64,000 nt of DNA from Flavobacteriales bacterium (GTDB lineage: Bacteria > Bacteroidota > Bacteroidia > UBA10329), in the NCBI GenBank assembly GCA_020635535.1, contig JACJZP010000003.1, positions 124,001 to 188,000 on the forward strand, given 5' to 3'. The notes under the pieces were generated by a model. The model was not told where the DNA came from. It did no database searches and saw nothing but the letters and a program-made list of their open reading frames with translations. The translations under genes and the position numbers were made by a program. Below are positions 19,701-28,295 of the stretch, piece after piece. How positions within the stretch are numbered: the first letter of the stretch is position 1; each line of letters starts with the position of its first letter.

Positions 19701-22700
19701 AGATGCTTATGGAACTTACACTTACCGTTGGACCGAGACTAACGGAACATGCTCTGACAGCGAGACGATTGTGGTGAATTACTACGAGCAGCCAGTGGCT
19801 GACGCTGGCGTTGGAGGAGATGAATGTGATCTTGATTTCTCATTGACTGGAACTGCTTCAGTAGGTGTTGGATTGTGGACCGCCTCCGGACCTGGATTAG
19901 CCACGTTCGTAAATGATCTTGATCCTGCAACTGATGTCTCAGTTGCCGCTTATGGTACTTACACATTCACATGGACCGAGATAAACGGAACTTGTAGTGA
20001 TGTTGCATCTGTAACTGTGAACTTCTACGAGCAGCCTGTTGCTGTTGCAGGGGCTGGTGGTAATGAGTGTGATCTGGATTTCCTACTTCAGGCTGCACCG
20101 AGTGTCGGTACTGGAGAATGGTCTCAGAATTCAGGTCCTGGAACTGGAACTTTCAGTAATTCCACATCTCCAACAACGCTCGTTACCGTTGATTCGTATG
20201 GTACCTATGAGTTTACTTGGACCGAAACCAACGGAGTTTGTGTAGATAGTAGAAACACAACCGTTAACTTCTATGAGCAGCCGGTTGCCGATGCGGGCTC
20301 TGGAGGAGATGAGTGTGATTTGGACTTTGCGTTGTCTGCAAACCCAAGCGTTGGAACTGGACTTTGGACTTCATCGGGTCCCGGAACGGCCGTGTTCAGT
20401 GATGATGCTGATCCAAGTGCCACCGTAACTGTGTCGCAGTCAGGAACATATACCTTTACTTGGACAGAGACCAATGGCACTTGTACAGATGCGGATGATG
20501 TAGTGGTCAACTTTTACGACCAACCTGTTGCCAATGCTGGTGTGGGTGGTACCGAATGTGATCTGAATTTCACCTTCTCAGGCGTTGCAAGTTTTGGAAC
20601 AGGTGTGTGGTCATATTCAGGTCCGGGAACAGCATTCTTCAACAACGCCACTAACGCAGCAACATCAGTTGTGGTGGATACTTATGGATCTTATGATTTC
20701 ACTTGGACAGAGACCAATGGACCTTGTACAGATGCTGCTACAATCACTGTCAACTTCTACCAACAACCAGTTGCAGATGCTGGCTCTGGCGGTTCAGAGT
20801 GTGATCTTGACTTCGACCTTGATGCTACTCCTTCTGTTGGAAATGGAACTTGGACCTACTTAGGTCCTGGTACTGCTGTATTTGCACCTTCAGACTCAGA
20901 TCCAGATGCAACGGTTACCGTTGATGCTACTGGTTCATACACATTTACGTGGACTGAGGACAATAACGGATGTACCGATTCTGAAGACATAACCGTAGTG
21001 TTCAATCCGCTTCCAGTTGTTAGTTTCTCTGGTCTGGCAGCCAGTTACTGTATAGACCAGACCTCACCAGTTCCGTTGACAGGAACGCCATCTGGAGGAA
21101 CGTTCAGTGGACTTGGAATCAGTGGAAACAGTTTCATTCCATCTGTGGCAGGTGTCGGTACCATTTTCGTGACATACACATACACGGATATTAACGGTTG
21201 TACAGACAGCGAAACATTGACCACCGATGTTAATGGTCTGCCGAACGTTTCATTCTCAGGCTTGGATCCTGAGTACTGCGAGGATGATGCTAACATTTAT
21301 ACCCTTATTGGCTCTCCTTCCGGTGGAACCTTCTCGGGTCTTGGAATTTCTGGTGATGATTTCGTGCCAGCCAACGCAGGAGATGGTAACTGGACAATTC
21401 AATATGAATACACAGACCCATTCGGTTGTACAAATTCAAGTGGGCAGCAAGTAGTTGTAAATCAGCTGCCAGTTGTATCCTTCACTGGTTTGGCATCTTC
21501 CTATTGCGAGAATGCTTCCAATGTAAACCTCGTTGGCTCGCCAGCTGGGGGAACTTTCAGTGGTAATGGAATCATTGGTTCTGCCTTTAGTCCAGTAGCT
21601 GCTGGTGTGGGTAACCATCAGGTAACCTACACTTACACAGATGGCAATGGATGTACGAATTCTCAAACGCTGCAGGTTACGGTCAATGATGTTCCTGTAC
21701 CAGTGATCACTCCTGGTGGTACGTCTGAGATATGTGTTGGTGAGAACCTCGTCTTGGATGCTGGCTCAGGCTATTCGGTTTACAATTGGAGCAACAACAC
21801 CAATGGTCAGACTACTACGGTAAGTTCTGCTGGATCTTATAACGTAATTGTTACCACAGCAGCGGGTTGTTCTGGAACCTCTGCGCCAGTTCAAGTGGTG
21901 GTTAATTCACTACCAGTTGTGGATCTGGGTAACGACACTACAATTTGCACGGCTTCGGTCCTTACGCTGGATGCCGGTAATCAAGGTGCAGACTTCTCAT
22001 GGTCAACATTTGAGATTACCCAGACCATTAACGTTACAACCACAGGCGTTTACATTGTCAATGTTACTGATGGCAATGGTTGTGTGGGTTCAGATGCGAT
22101 TTCCGTCACGGTCTCCAATCTTCTTGACCCAGTAATTGTTGGTAGCGGTCCATTGGTATTCTGTTCAGGTGGAAGCGTAACTCTTGATGGTGGGGTATTC
22201 GACTCATATCTGTGGAGTACAGGAGAACAGACTCAGACAATTACTGTGAGCAATCCTGGTGTTTATGAGCTTCAAGTTTGGGATCAGTTCGGTTGCGAAG
22301 GTTCTGATGACGAGATTGTTACCGTGCTTCAGCTACCCAATGCTGTCATCACACCAGAAGGCCCTGTGGAAATCTGCGAGGGAGACACGTTTACGCTATC
22401 TGCAAGCAATAACTTCTCTAATTATGCTTGGAGTCCAAATGGAGAATCTACTTACAGCATCCAGGTTTACCAAGCTGGAGCATACTCGGTTACTGTGGAA
22501 GACCCTAACAATGGTTGTGAGGCGACCTCGAATGTGGTTCAGGTTATTGTCAATACTATAACTCCTCCGTTCATCGTTCCAAGCGGTCCTACAGAATTCT
22601 GCGAGGGAGAGAGCGTGAGCCTTTCTGTGGAACCAGGGCCTTACACGTCTATTCTTTGGAGTAGCGGTTCTACAACCCCGTCTATTGTTGTGACTCAAAC

Positions 22701-23268
22701 AGGAGATTATGGAGTTACGGTTATTGATGGCAACGGTTGTTTGGACAGTACTTTGGTGGCTAACGCAACCCACATTGAGGTGTGGGATCCACAGCCTATA
22801 GGAATTCAGCAAGGAGATAGTGTATTGGTAACCAACGGCCCTTTCAACTCTTATCAATGGTACTTGAATGGCGGTCCTATTCCAGGTGCAACTGGTGTGG
22901 TTTACGTTCCTTCTCAAAGCGGTAATTACGTGTGCGAAGTAACAGATGAGAACGGATGTACAGGAACAACTTATAATATTGAGTTCACTTTCACTGGTGT
23001 GGATGATGTCGAATCATTATTGAGATTTGATCTTTATCCGAACCCTTCAGACGGTTTATTCAACCTTAATGTTGAGTTTGATAGGAGCACAGATGTTTCA
23101 ATGATAGTTCATGATGCGTTAGGTAGAGAAGTTAAGTTGCTTGGTTCTATCACCAATACACGTGGGTTTAAACGACAACTGGACATCCGAAATATGGGTG
23201 CTGGTGTCTACTACCTTAATCTCAACACAACCGAAGGCACAATTATTAAGCGGCTCATCGTTAAATAA
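16741..23268 (+). CDS. Giant T9SS type A cargo with nine ECDL modules
   Basis: The 2175-residue protein is the paralogue of the giant at 7186. The ATG at 16741 (or 16744) is preferred because the promoter at 16709-16716 overlaps the earlier ATG. An unusually long n-region precedes the signal core (FILVFALLVVSSLASFGQ, near 24-41). Order: unique N-terminal domain (about 42-185), Ig-like segment, three HYR-type modules (about 265-520; NCPADI, DNCSG, DASGN motifs), two Ig-like modules, nine ECDL modules (691-1425), three SFSGL-type modules, five Ig-like modules, and a type A sorting domain (LYPNPSDGLF). Its middle and C-terminal halves align module by module with the other giant, while its N-terminal third differs. 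It is expected at the cell surface; ligand unknown. Confidence 0.9.
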   Translation: MMKNTLPNFQILDSIEVDAKRVPRFILVFALLVVSSLASFGQGVLTNSATINYSGASGSGCGDVICGGNYACANGFGSWSPTRTFTDPSPAAANILVQVRVTYYGACSGSFSSYLNGQLIGSTTTSWGCCGGCNTTSFVTTNATVLGSYNWNGPNTITTNVTSGDLCLDRIVVTVNTISCSLPSAPSLSWAQNPVCNGSNATLNISGNLNNASQWTVLSGSCNGSTVANTSGSSVNLSQPYNPQYFVRGTGGCVSSVSVSSVSCTSIFAPTIDNVDPAANCQDITVNLSASGSASITASQINSGSTDNCSISSYSLNQTSFNCSNVGNNLVILTVTDNNGNTSSCGANVTVVDNQAPTINCPADIQVNAPNGNCAANVNFTTPTAADNCTGSTVTQILGPPSGSSFNVGDTIVSFLATDASGNTASCSFNVEVLDIEDPVITCPANINVLSTLSNCGANITYITPTATDNCSGVNTYFISGFQSGQNFPSGTTTVEYLAIDASGNQASCSFDVTVDPVPNGSLSIPPASVCQGDPITITFNFTSGTAPFNVSITDGVSTFNVSNLQNGDTYTVVPPTTVTYSFVSIQDATGCTRTTDFDGTASVVVTPIPIVSFSGLASVYCESDADVSLTGNQSGGSFTGTGINDLGGGSATFSPSGAGPTGPYDITYEYTDINGCTDSETQQVSVDEQPLADAGSGGSECDLNFTFSAVASVGTGTWTLISGPGLPLYSNINSPTSIVQVSTTGSYVFRWTEVNGECSDFDEVTVVFNEVPDANAGFGGAECDLNFALNAVPSVGTGTWTATGPGTAFYSPSANDPNATVTVDSYGTYTFTWTEDNNGCTDAASVQVVFDELPVADAGVGGDECDLDFTFSGSGTVGVGVWTHTGPGAATFNAANSPTATVTVSNYGTYTFTWTETNGNCASVDQVIVNFYEQPVADAGSGGDECDLDFVFSADPSVGSGVWTQLNGPGTSTFADDTDPASGVSVDAYGTYTYRWTETNGTCSDSETIVVNYYEQPVADAGVGGDECDLDFSLTGTASVGVGLWTASGPGLATFVNDLDPATDVSVAAYGTYTFTWTEINGTCSDVASVTVNFYEQPVAVAGAGGNECDLDFLLQAAPSVGTGEWSQNSGPGTGTFSNSTSPTTLVTVDSYGTYEFTWTETNGVCVDSRNTTVNFYEQPVADAGSGGDECDLDFALSANPSVGTGLWTSSGPGTAVFSDDADPSATVTVSQSGTYTFTWTETNGTCTDADDVVVNFYDQPVANAGVGGTECDLNFTFSGVASFGTGVWSYSGPGTAFFNNATNAATSVVVDTYGSYDFTWTETNGPCTDAATITVNFYQQPVADAGSGGSECDLDFDLDATPSVGNGTWTYLGPGTAVFAPSDSDPDATVTVDATGSYTFTWTEDNNGCTDSEDITVVFNPLPVVSFSGLAASYCIDQTSPVPLTGTPSGGTFSGLGISGNSFIPSVAGVGTIFVTYTYTDINGCTDSETLTTDVNGLPNVSFSGLDPEYCEDDANIYTLIGSPSGGTFSGLGISGDDFVPANAGDGNWTIQYEYTDPFGCTNSSGQQVVVNQLPVVSFTGLASSYCENASNVNLVGSPAGGTFSGNGIIGSAFSPVAAGVGNHQVTYTYTDGNGCTNSQTLQVTVNDVPVPVITPGGTSEICVGENLVLDAGSGYSVYNWSNNTNGQTTTVSSAGSYNVIVTTAAGCSGTSAPVQVVVNSLPVVDLGNDTTICTASVLTLDAGNQGADFSWSTFEITQTINVTTTGVYIVNVTDGNGCVGSDAISVTVSNLLDPVIVGSGPLVFCSGGSVTLDGGVFDSYLWSTGEQTQTITVSNPGVYELQVWDQFGCEGSDDEIVTVLQLPNAVITPEGPVEICEGDTFTLSASNNFSNYAWSPNGESTYSIQVYQAGAYSVTVEDPNNGCEATSNVVQVIVNTITPPFIVPSGPTEFCEGESVSLSVEPGPYTSILWSSGSTTPSIVVTQTGDYGVTVIDGNGCLDSTLVANATHIEVWDPQPIGIQQGDSVLVTNGPFNSYQWYLNGGPIPGATGVVYVPSQSGNYVCEVTDENGCTGTTYNIEFTFTGVDDVESLLRFDLYPNPSDGLFNLNVEFDRSTDVSMIVHDALGREVKLLGSITNTRGFKRQLDIRNMGAGVYYLNLNTTEGTIIKRLIVK
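18811..21015 (+). repeat. Nine tandem ECDL modules, about 245 bases each
   Basis: The unit type is the same as at 9862-12315. Modules 2-9 here correspond in order to modules 3-10 of the first giant: the FVNDLDP variant is module 5 here and 6 there, the GGAECDL variant is 2 here and 3 there. Confidence 0.85.
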
Positions 23269-23289
23269 TCGCATTCTAGCGATGTAAGA

Positions 23290-23318
23290 AAGGCGCCTTT
23301 GGGCGCCTTCTTTTTTTC
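23290..23318 (+). terminator. Rho-independent terminator
   Basis: An 8-bp perfect stem (AAGGCGCC / GGCGCCTT) with loop TTTG is followed by a long T-tract, 21 bases after the stop of the nine-module giant. Confidence 0.9.
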
Positions 23319-23378
23319 TTGCTTACTAATTTTTGCTCTGAATCAACTAATCTTTAAAATCTTACTTTAGTGGACTTT

Positions 23379-23386
23379 ATTTTTTG
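23379..23386 (+). promoter_or_regulatory. -7 box TATTTTTG
   Basis: Exact TAnnTTTG match, 34 bases before the ATG at 23421. It lies in the AT-rich gap between the terminator and the gene. No clear TTG at -33. Confidence 0.5.
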
Positions 23387-23420
23387 ATTTTATTTGCTAC
23401 CAACCCCGAATAATTCTACG

Positions 23421-26400
23421 ATGAAGAATATCTACAAGGCAGTATTGTTATTTACAGTTTTGATTTACCACTCAGGTAATATTCAAGCTCAAACAACGGT
23501 CTCACGAAATTATATAGCCCCAAGCTCTGTTCAAATTGATGGTGTTGGGGATTATGGTTATGCGCTTCCGACTGTTACATTCAATCAAGGAGATTTTACT
23601 AACGGTTGTGTTGTTACCGATGTTGATGTTGCGATTTCTTGGGCAAAGACAGATGGAACCTGTTTGAATCCTGGAAACGGTAACTCATTCCATAACGAGA
23701 CAAGTTTTAGAGTTAACGGCCCTTCAGGGTCTGTAGTATTGGCGCTGCCAGGTACTTGGTCTGGTTCTACAAGTATTTCTTCTGTAGTAACTACCTTCAG
23801 TGATGGTAACCCGATTCCCTCTGGCATACCGGTTACTGGAACTTTTGGTCCGAATAATGGCGTACTTGCGAATTTCAACGGACAATCTCCGGTTGGTGCT
23901 TGGAATGTAGATGCAGGAGACAACGGAGCTGGAGATCCATTGTGTTTCAATTATTATGAGATACGGATTACAACGGCAGATGATAATACTCCTCCAACGC
24001 TTACAGTACCTTCAAACTTAACATTCAATGCAGATCAGGGGCAGTGCAGCGCAACTGTTTCTTGGACGGCACCCACTGTTACAGATAACTGCTCTGCAAC
24101 ACTTACTCAAACTACGGGACCTTCGAACGGTAGTCTTATGAATGTGGGGACGCAAACAGTTACTTACGAAGCTGCGGACCCTTATGGTAATTCTACCACC
24201 CAAAGTTTTACAGTTACTGTAGTTGACGCACAGAACCCCGTCATTTCTTGTCCCGGTACTGTTTTCGCTGGTTGTGATACTATAGTGAATTATGTGCTTC
24301 CTACAGCTTCAGATAACTGTCCTGGAGTCACGGTTAATTTGGTTAGTGGTCCTGCTTCAGGAGGGGTTTTCTCTGCTGGAACTACTGCGGTTACTTATCA
24401 GGCACAGGATGCATCTGGAAATACGGCCTCTTGTTCATTCAACGTAATTGTTGACACTGAATCCACTGACCCTACATCCATAACTGCAAGTACCTCTAAC
24501 GTTTGTTCAGGAGATCCAGTGACCCTTACAGTCAACGGTGGATCACTTGGTACCAACGCCCAGTGGCTTTGGTATGTCGGTACTTGCGGTGGTCAGTTGG
24601 TAGGCGCTGGAAGTACTATAACGGTCAATCCACTTACAACTACGACTTATTATGTTCGCGCTGTAGGGCCTTGTAATAGCACTGCATGTGTAAGTCAGCT
24701 GATCAGTGTAACAGCTGCGCCTACCGTTGGATTCAGTGGAATTACCAGTCCAAGTGCATGCGGTTCTGCCGATGGTACCATTACGGCTGTATCAAGCGGA
24801 GGCACTCCTCCTTATACCTACGTTTGGAGTAATGGAGGAACAGGTTCCACAATTCTAGGATTGGCTGCTGGGCCATATGAAGTTACAGTAACAGATTTCA
24901 ATGGCTGTGCCGACTTCTCTTCGGTTTCTCTCAATGATCCAGGAGCATCTGTTGTCACATTGGTGAGTGATGACCCTGATCAGGTGATATGCGCAGGAGA
25001 TCCAGTAACATTTACTGCTTCTGGCGCATATCAGTATCAATATTACATTGGAGGCAGCCCAGTTAGTACTCAGAACCCTTACACAACAACGGCTATTCAG
25101 AACGGGGAGAATGTTTATGTAGTAGGAATTGACTATAACTTCTGTTCGTTCACCACTCCTGGCCTTGGTTTTATTGTGAATGATGTTCCTGTAATTACAG
25201 AAACAGTTACTGATCCATCTGCCTGTGGTGTTTCAGATGGTACTATACTTACCACCGTTGCATCTGGTCTTCCTCCATATGCCTACGCTTGGAGTAATGG
25301 GGAAATAGACCCGAACATATCGGGCCTTGCTGCCGGACCTTACGTGTTGACGGTTACCGATGATAACGGATGTTCATCATCTGAGACCTACGCATTGAGT
25401 GATCCAGGTGCTCAGCCTGTAACCCTTGCCAGTACTGAAGATCCAAACAACGAAATTTGCGAAGGTGAAAGCGTGACATTCACCGCTTCCGGCTCGGTCG
25501 ATTATGAGTTCTATATCAATGGGGTTTCAGTTAGTACAACAAATCCTTACACGACCAATGCTTTGATTGATGGCGAATCGGTTGTAGCAACTGGAACCGA
25601 TGGAAATAACTGTACTGCAACCAGTAATATCATCATTCCAACGGTCAACCCAGGACCTTTGGTCAGTTTAATTGTAAGCGATACCGATACAACTATTTGT
25701 GCTGGACAAAGCCTATCATTCTTTGCGTCTGGCGCTCTTTCATACGAGTTCTTTGTTGATGGAGTGTCTCAAGGCCCTGCAAGCTCAACTCCATATTTTG
25801 TCACATCCTCGCTTACTGATGGTCAGGTTGTAACTGTTATTGGAACAGATGCCAACTCTTGTGATGTTGAGAGTGCAGGAATTACAGTGACTGTTAATCC
25901 AAGTCCAACGGTTTCTATCACTAACTCAGCCGATCCTACCAGTTGTGGAGCTACGGACGGTGCTCTCACAGCCGATGCGTCTGGAGGTACACCTGGATAT
26001 ACTTACACATGGAGTAATGGAAACACAGGGCAAACATTGGCTTTCCTGAACGCTGGCCTCTATTGTGTGGAGGTTGAGGATGGTGCTGGTTGTACGGCTA
26101 CAGTCTGTGGCGCTCTTAGTGATGTTGGCTCTACTCCAGTTACAATGAGTTCCAGCTCTTCAAATGATACCATTTGTGGTGGACAAAGCGTAACATTTAC
26201 GGCTTCTGGTTCAACCTCTTATGTTTTCTATGTGAATGGAATTGCAGCTTCAAACTCGAATCCTTACGTAACAGATTCGTTAGTGGATGGTGATATCATT
26301 GCGGTAACAGGTTTGGATACTCAGCTTTGTGCAGCTACAAGTACGCCTGTACTCTACACTGTCCACCCAGAGGTTCAGATTGGAATTACTGCATTCCAAA

Positions 26401-28220
26401 ATCCAACGGCTTGTGCCGCAATGGATGGTTTTGCTAATACTGTGACCATTGGCGGTGTACCACCGTTTGATTACTTATGGACAGATGGACAGACGACCTC
26501 CAATGCTGTAAACCTTGCTGCTGGTTCTTATGCGATTACTGTTACAGACTTCAATGGATGTCAATCTTCTGACGCGGTCTCGTTGAGTGACCCTGGTGGC
26601 TTTACAATTAGTTTGGCGGCAAGCCCGTCAGACGTGGTGATCTGTGATGGTACTGAGATTGAGTTCACTGCTTCTTCCATTGGCACTAACACCTTTGAGT
26701 ATTTCGTAGATGGGGTTTCAGCAGGAATAACTAATCCTTATGTCACAACCTCTATTGCAGACGGACAGACTATTGTGGCAGTGGGTACGGATGCCAATAA
26801 TTGTACTGCAACTAGCAACAGCTTTACCTACCAGGTAATTCCTGTGCCTGCCGTAACTCTGACTTTGCCAAATATCGCATGTTCAAATGATGACCCTACT
26901 TTGTTCACTGGCGGTTCACCTGTTGGTGGAGACTATTCGGTTAATTATGGTGGAAACGTAATCATTGGAAACCTCTTCTTCCCTGAGCTTGCTGGGGTTG
27001 GGGCTATTGATGTTGATTATACCTACACGGCTACCAATGGTTGCGCAACAACGGTTACTCAGAGCTATAACGTTCTTCAAGCACCGCAGGTTGACCTTGG
27101 AAATGATACTACAGTGTGTTCCATTACACTTGATGCTGGTTCTGGTTACGACTCTTACAACTGGACGCCAACCAATCAGGTTAGCCAAACAATCAACGTG
27201 TTGGTTACAGGTGTTTATGAGGTCACGGTGGTTGATGCCAATGGTTGTGTTGGAACAGATGCAATTGGTGTTACTGTAAATCCTATTCCTAACCCAACGG
27301 TCACTCCAAGTGGTGTGGTCGAATTCTGTATCACTGATACAGTAACGATTGTTGCTGCTGGAGGTTATTCTAACTACTCTTGGTCAACTGGTTCGGATTC
27401 TGCTTCCACGGTTGTATTCATGTCTGATACAGTGTTGCTTACTGTAACGAATTCATACGGTTGTACTGCTACCGAGCAGATTATTGCAGTGATGAATTTC
27501 CCACAGAATCCACCGGTGGTTACAGCCAATGGTCCAACTGAATTCTGTATTGGTGAAACAGTAATCCTTACTGCTAACGCAGGTTATGCCTCGTACCTCT
27601 GGAACAGTGGGTCTACGACTCCGGGTGTAACTGTAACAGAATCTGGAGACTACTATGTAACTGTTCTTGATGGCAATGGATGTATCGACAGCTCAATGGC
27701 GGCAACACCTGTTACGGTCACCGTTTGGGAGCCTGAGCCTGCGGTACAGCAAGCTGGAGATATGTTGACGTTGACCAACGCTGGCGATTTTGTCAGTAGT
27801 CAGTGGTACTTCAACGGTAATCCAATTCCTGGAGCTACTTCTGGATCTTACTCGATCACAGCAAGCGGTAACTATTGGGTCTGTGTTGTAGATGGTAATG
27901 GTTGTGAGGGATGTTCTCAGGTATTTGAGATGACCTGTTGCGTGGGAGTTGAAGAAACTGCATTTGATGGCGATGTGCGAGTTTATCCAAACCCGAACAA
28001 TGGACAATTTACCCTTGAAGTGGAAATGCAGCATGAAATGGATATGAGCGTTGGACTGTATGACATGATCGGTAAACAAATTTGGATGGATGCAGATCTT
28101 GGTGAGACCAACAATCTTCGCAAGCAGTATGACCTTACTGAGTTGCCAGATGGAGTTTACTTCCTACGCATTTTTGCTGATGATCAGATGACGGTTCAGA
28201 AGTTGATCAAGCAGCAGTAA
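23421..28220 (+). CDS. Large T9SS type A cargo with P-like domain, HYR and SprB repeats
   Basis: The protein has 1599 residues. ATG 23421 gives a clean signal peptide (MKNIYKAVLLFTVLIYH, cut near IQAQ); the TTG at 23394 does not. The N-terminal domain (about 30-185) resembles the proprotein-convertase P domain (beta-rich, NFNGQSPVGAWNV near its end). Two HYR modules follow (about 190-350; DNCSAT, DNCPG, DASGN). Then come Ig-like modules alternating with about four SprB-like repeats (ACG-x-x-DG, YxWSNG, YxVTVTDxNGC), three C-terminal Ig-like modules, and a type A sorting domain (VYPNPNNGQF) in the last 80 residues. It is likely surface-exposed or released. It carries no ECDL modules, so it is a different architecture from the two giants before it. 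Confidence 0.88.
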   Translation: MKNIYKAVLLFTVLIYHSGNIQAQTTVSRNYIAPSSVQIDGVGDYGYALPTVTFNQGDFTNGCVVTDVDVAISWAKTDGTCLNPGNGNSFHNETSFRVNGPSGSVVLALPGTWSGSTSISSVVTTFSDGNPIPSGIPVTGTFGPNNGVLANFNGQSPVGAWNVDAGDNGAGDPLCFNYYEIRITTADDNTPPTLTVPSNLTFNADQGQCSATVSWTAPTVTDNCSATLTQTTGPSNGSLMNVGTQTVTYEAADPYGNSTTQSFTVTVVDAQNPVISCPGTVFAGCDTIVNYVLPTASDNCPGVTVNLVSGPASGGVFSAGTTAVTYQAQDASGNTASCSFNVIVDTESTDPTSITASTSNVCSGDPVTLTVNGGSLGTNAQWLWYVGTCGGQLVGAGSTITVNPLTTTTYYVRAVGPCNSTACVSQLISVTAAPTVGFSGITSPSACGSADGTITAVSSGGTPPYTYVWSNGGTGSTILGLAAGPYEVTVTDFNGCADFSSVSLNDPGASVVTLVSDDPDQVICAGDPVTFTASGAYQYQYYIGGSPVSTQNPYTTTAIQNGENVYVVGIDYNFCSFTTPGLGFIVNDVPVITETVTDPSACGVSDGTILTTVASGLPPYAYAWSNGEIDPNISGLAAGPYVLTVTDDNGCSSSETYALSDPGAQPVTLASTEDPNNEICEGESVTFTASGSVDYEFYINGVSVSTTNPYTTNALIDGESVVATGTDGNNCTATSNIIIPTVNPGPLVSLIVSDTDTTICAGQSLSFFASGALSYEFFVDGVSQGPASSTPYFVTSSLTDGQVVTVIGTDANSCDVESAGITVTVNPSPTVSITNSADPTSCGATDGALTADASGGTPGYTYTWSNGNTGQTLAFLNAGLYCVEVEDGAGCTATVCGALSDVGSTPVTMSSSSSNDTICGGQSVTFTASGSTSYVFYVNGIAASNSNPYVTDSLVDGDIIAVTGLDTQLCAATSTPVLYTVHPEVQIGITAFQNPTACAAMDGFANTVTIGGVPPFDYLWTDGQTTSNAVNLAAGSYAITVTDFNGCQSSDAVSLSDPGGFTISLAASPSDVVICDGTEIEFTASSIGTNTFEYFVDGVSAGITNPYVTTSIADGQTIVAVGTDANNCTATSNSFTYQVIPVPAVTLTLPNIACSNDDPTLFTGGSPVGGDYSVNYGGNVIIGNLFFPELAGVGAIDVDYTYTATNGCATTVTQSYNVLQAPQVDLGNDTTVCSITLDAGSGYDSYNWTPTNQVSQTINVLVTGVYEVTVVDANGCVGTDAIGVTVNPIPNPTVTPSGVVEFCITDTVTIVAAGGYSNYSWSTGSDSASTVVFMSDTVLLTVTNSYGCTATEQIIAVMNFPQNPPVVTANGPTEFCIGETVILTANAGYASYLWNSGSTTPGVTVTESGDYYVTVLDGNGCIDSSMAATPVTVTVWEPEPAVQQAGDMLTLTNAGDFVSSQWYFNGNPIPGATSGSYSITASGNYWVCVVDGNGCEGCSQVFEMTCCVGVEETAFDGDVRVYPNPNNGQFTLEVEMQHEMDMSVGLYDMIGKQIWMDADLGETNNLRKQYDLTELPDGVYFLRIFADDQMTVQKLIKQQ

Positions 28221-28239
28221 TCTGAAATTTATGATAAAG

Positions 28240-28271
28240 AAAAGCCCCGCCAATTAACTGGCGGGGCTTTT
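28240..28271. terminator. Bidirectional terminator between convergent genes
   Basis: A 13-bp perfect stem (AAAAGCCCCGCCA / TGGCGGGGCTTTT) with a 6-base loop has T-runs on both strands. It serves the surface-protein gene ending at 28220 and the aldehyde dehydrogenase gene ending at 28296. Confidence 0.9.
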
Positions 28272-28295
28272 TATTTGTGTTCAGGAGTTATAGAA

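Noticed and set aside
9862..21015. Regular repeats suggestive of a CRISPR array
   Set aside because: They are in-frame protein modules of about 245 bases with diverged codons, not short identical repeats with spacers.
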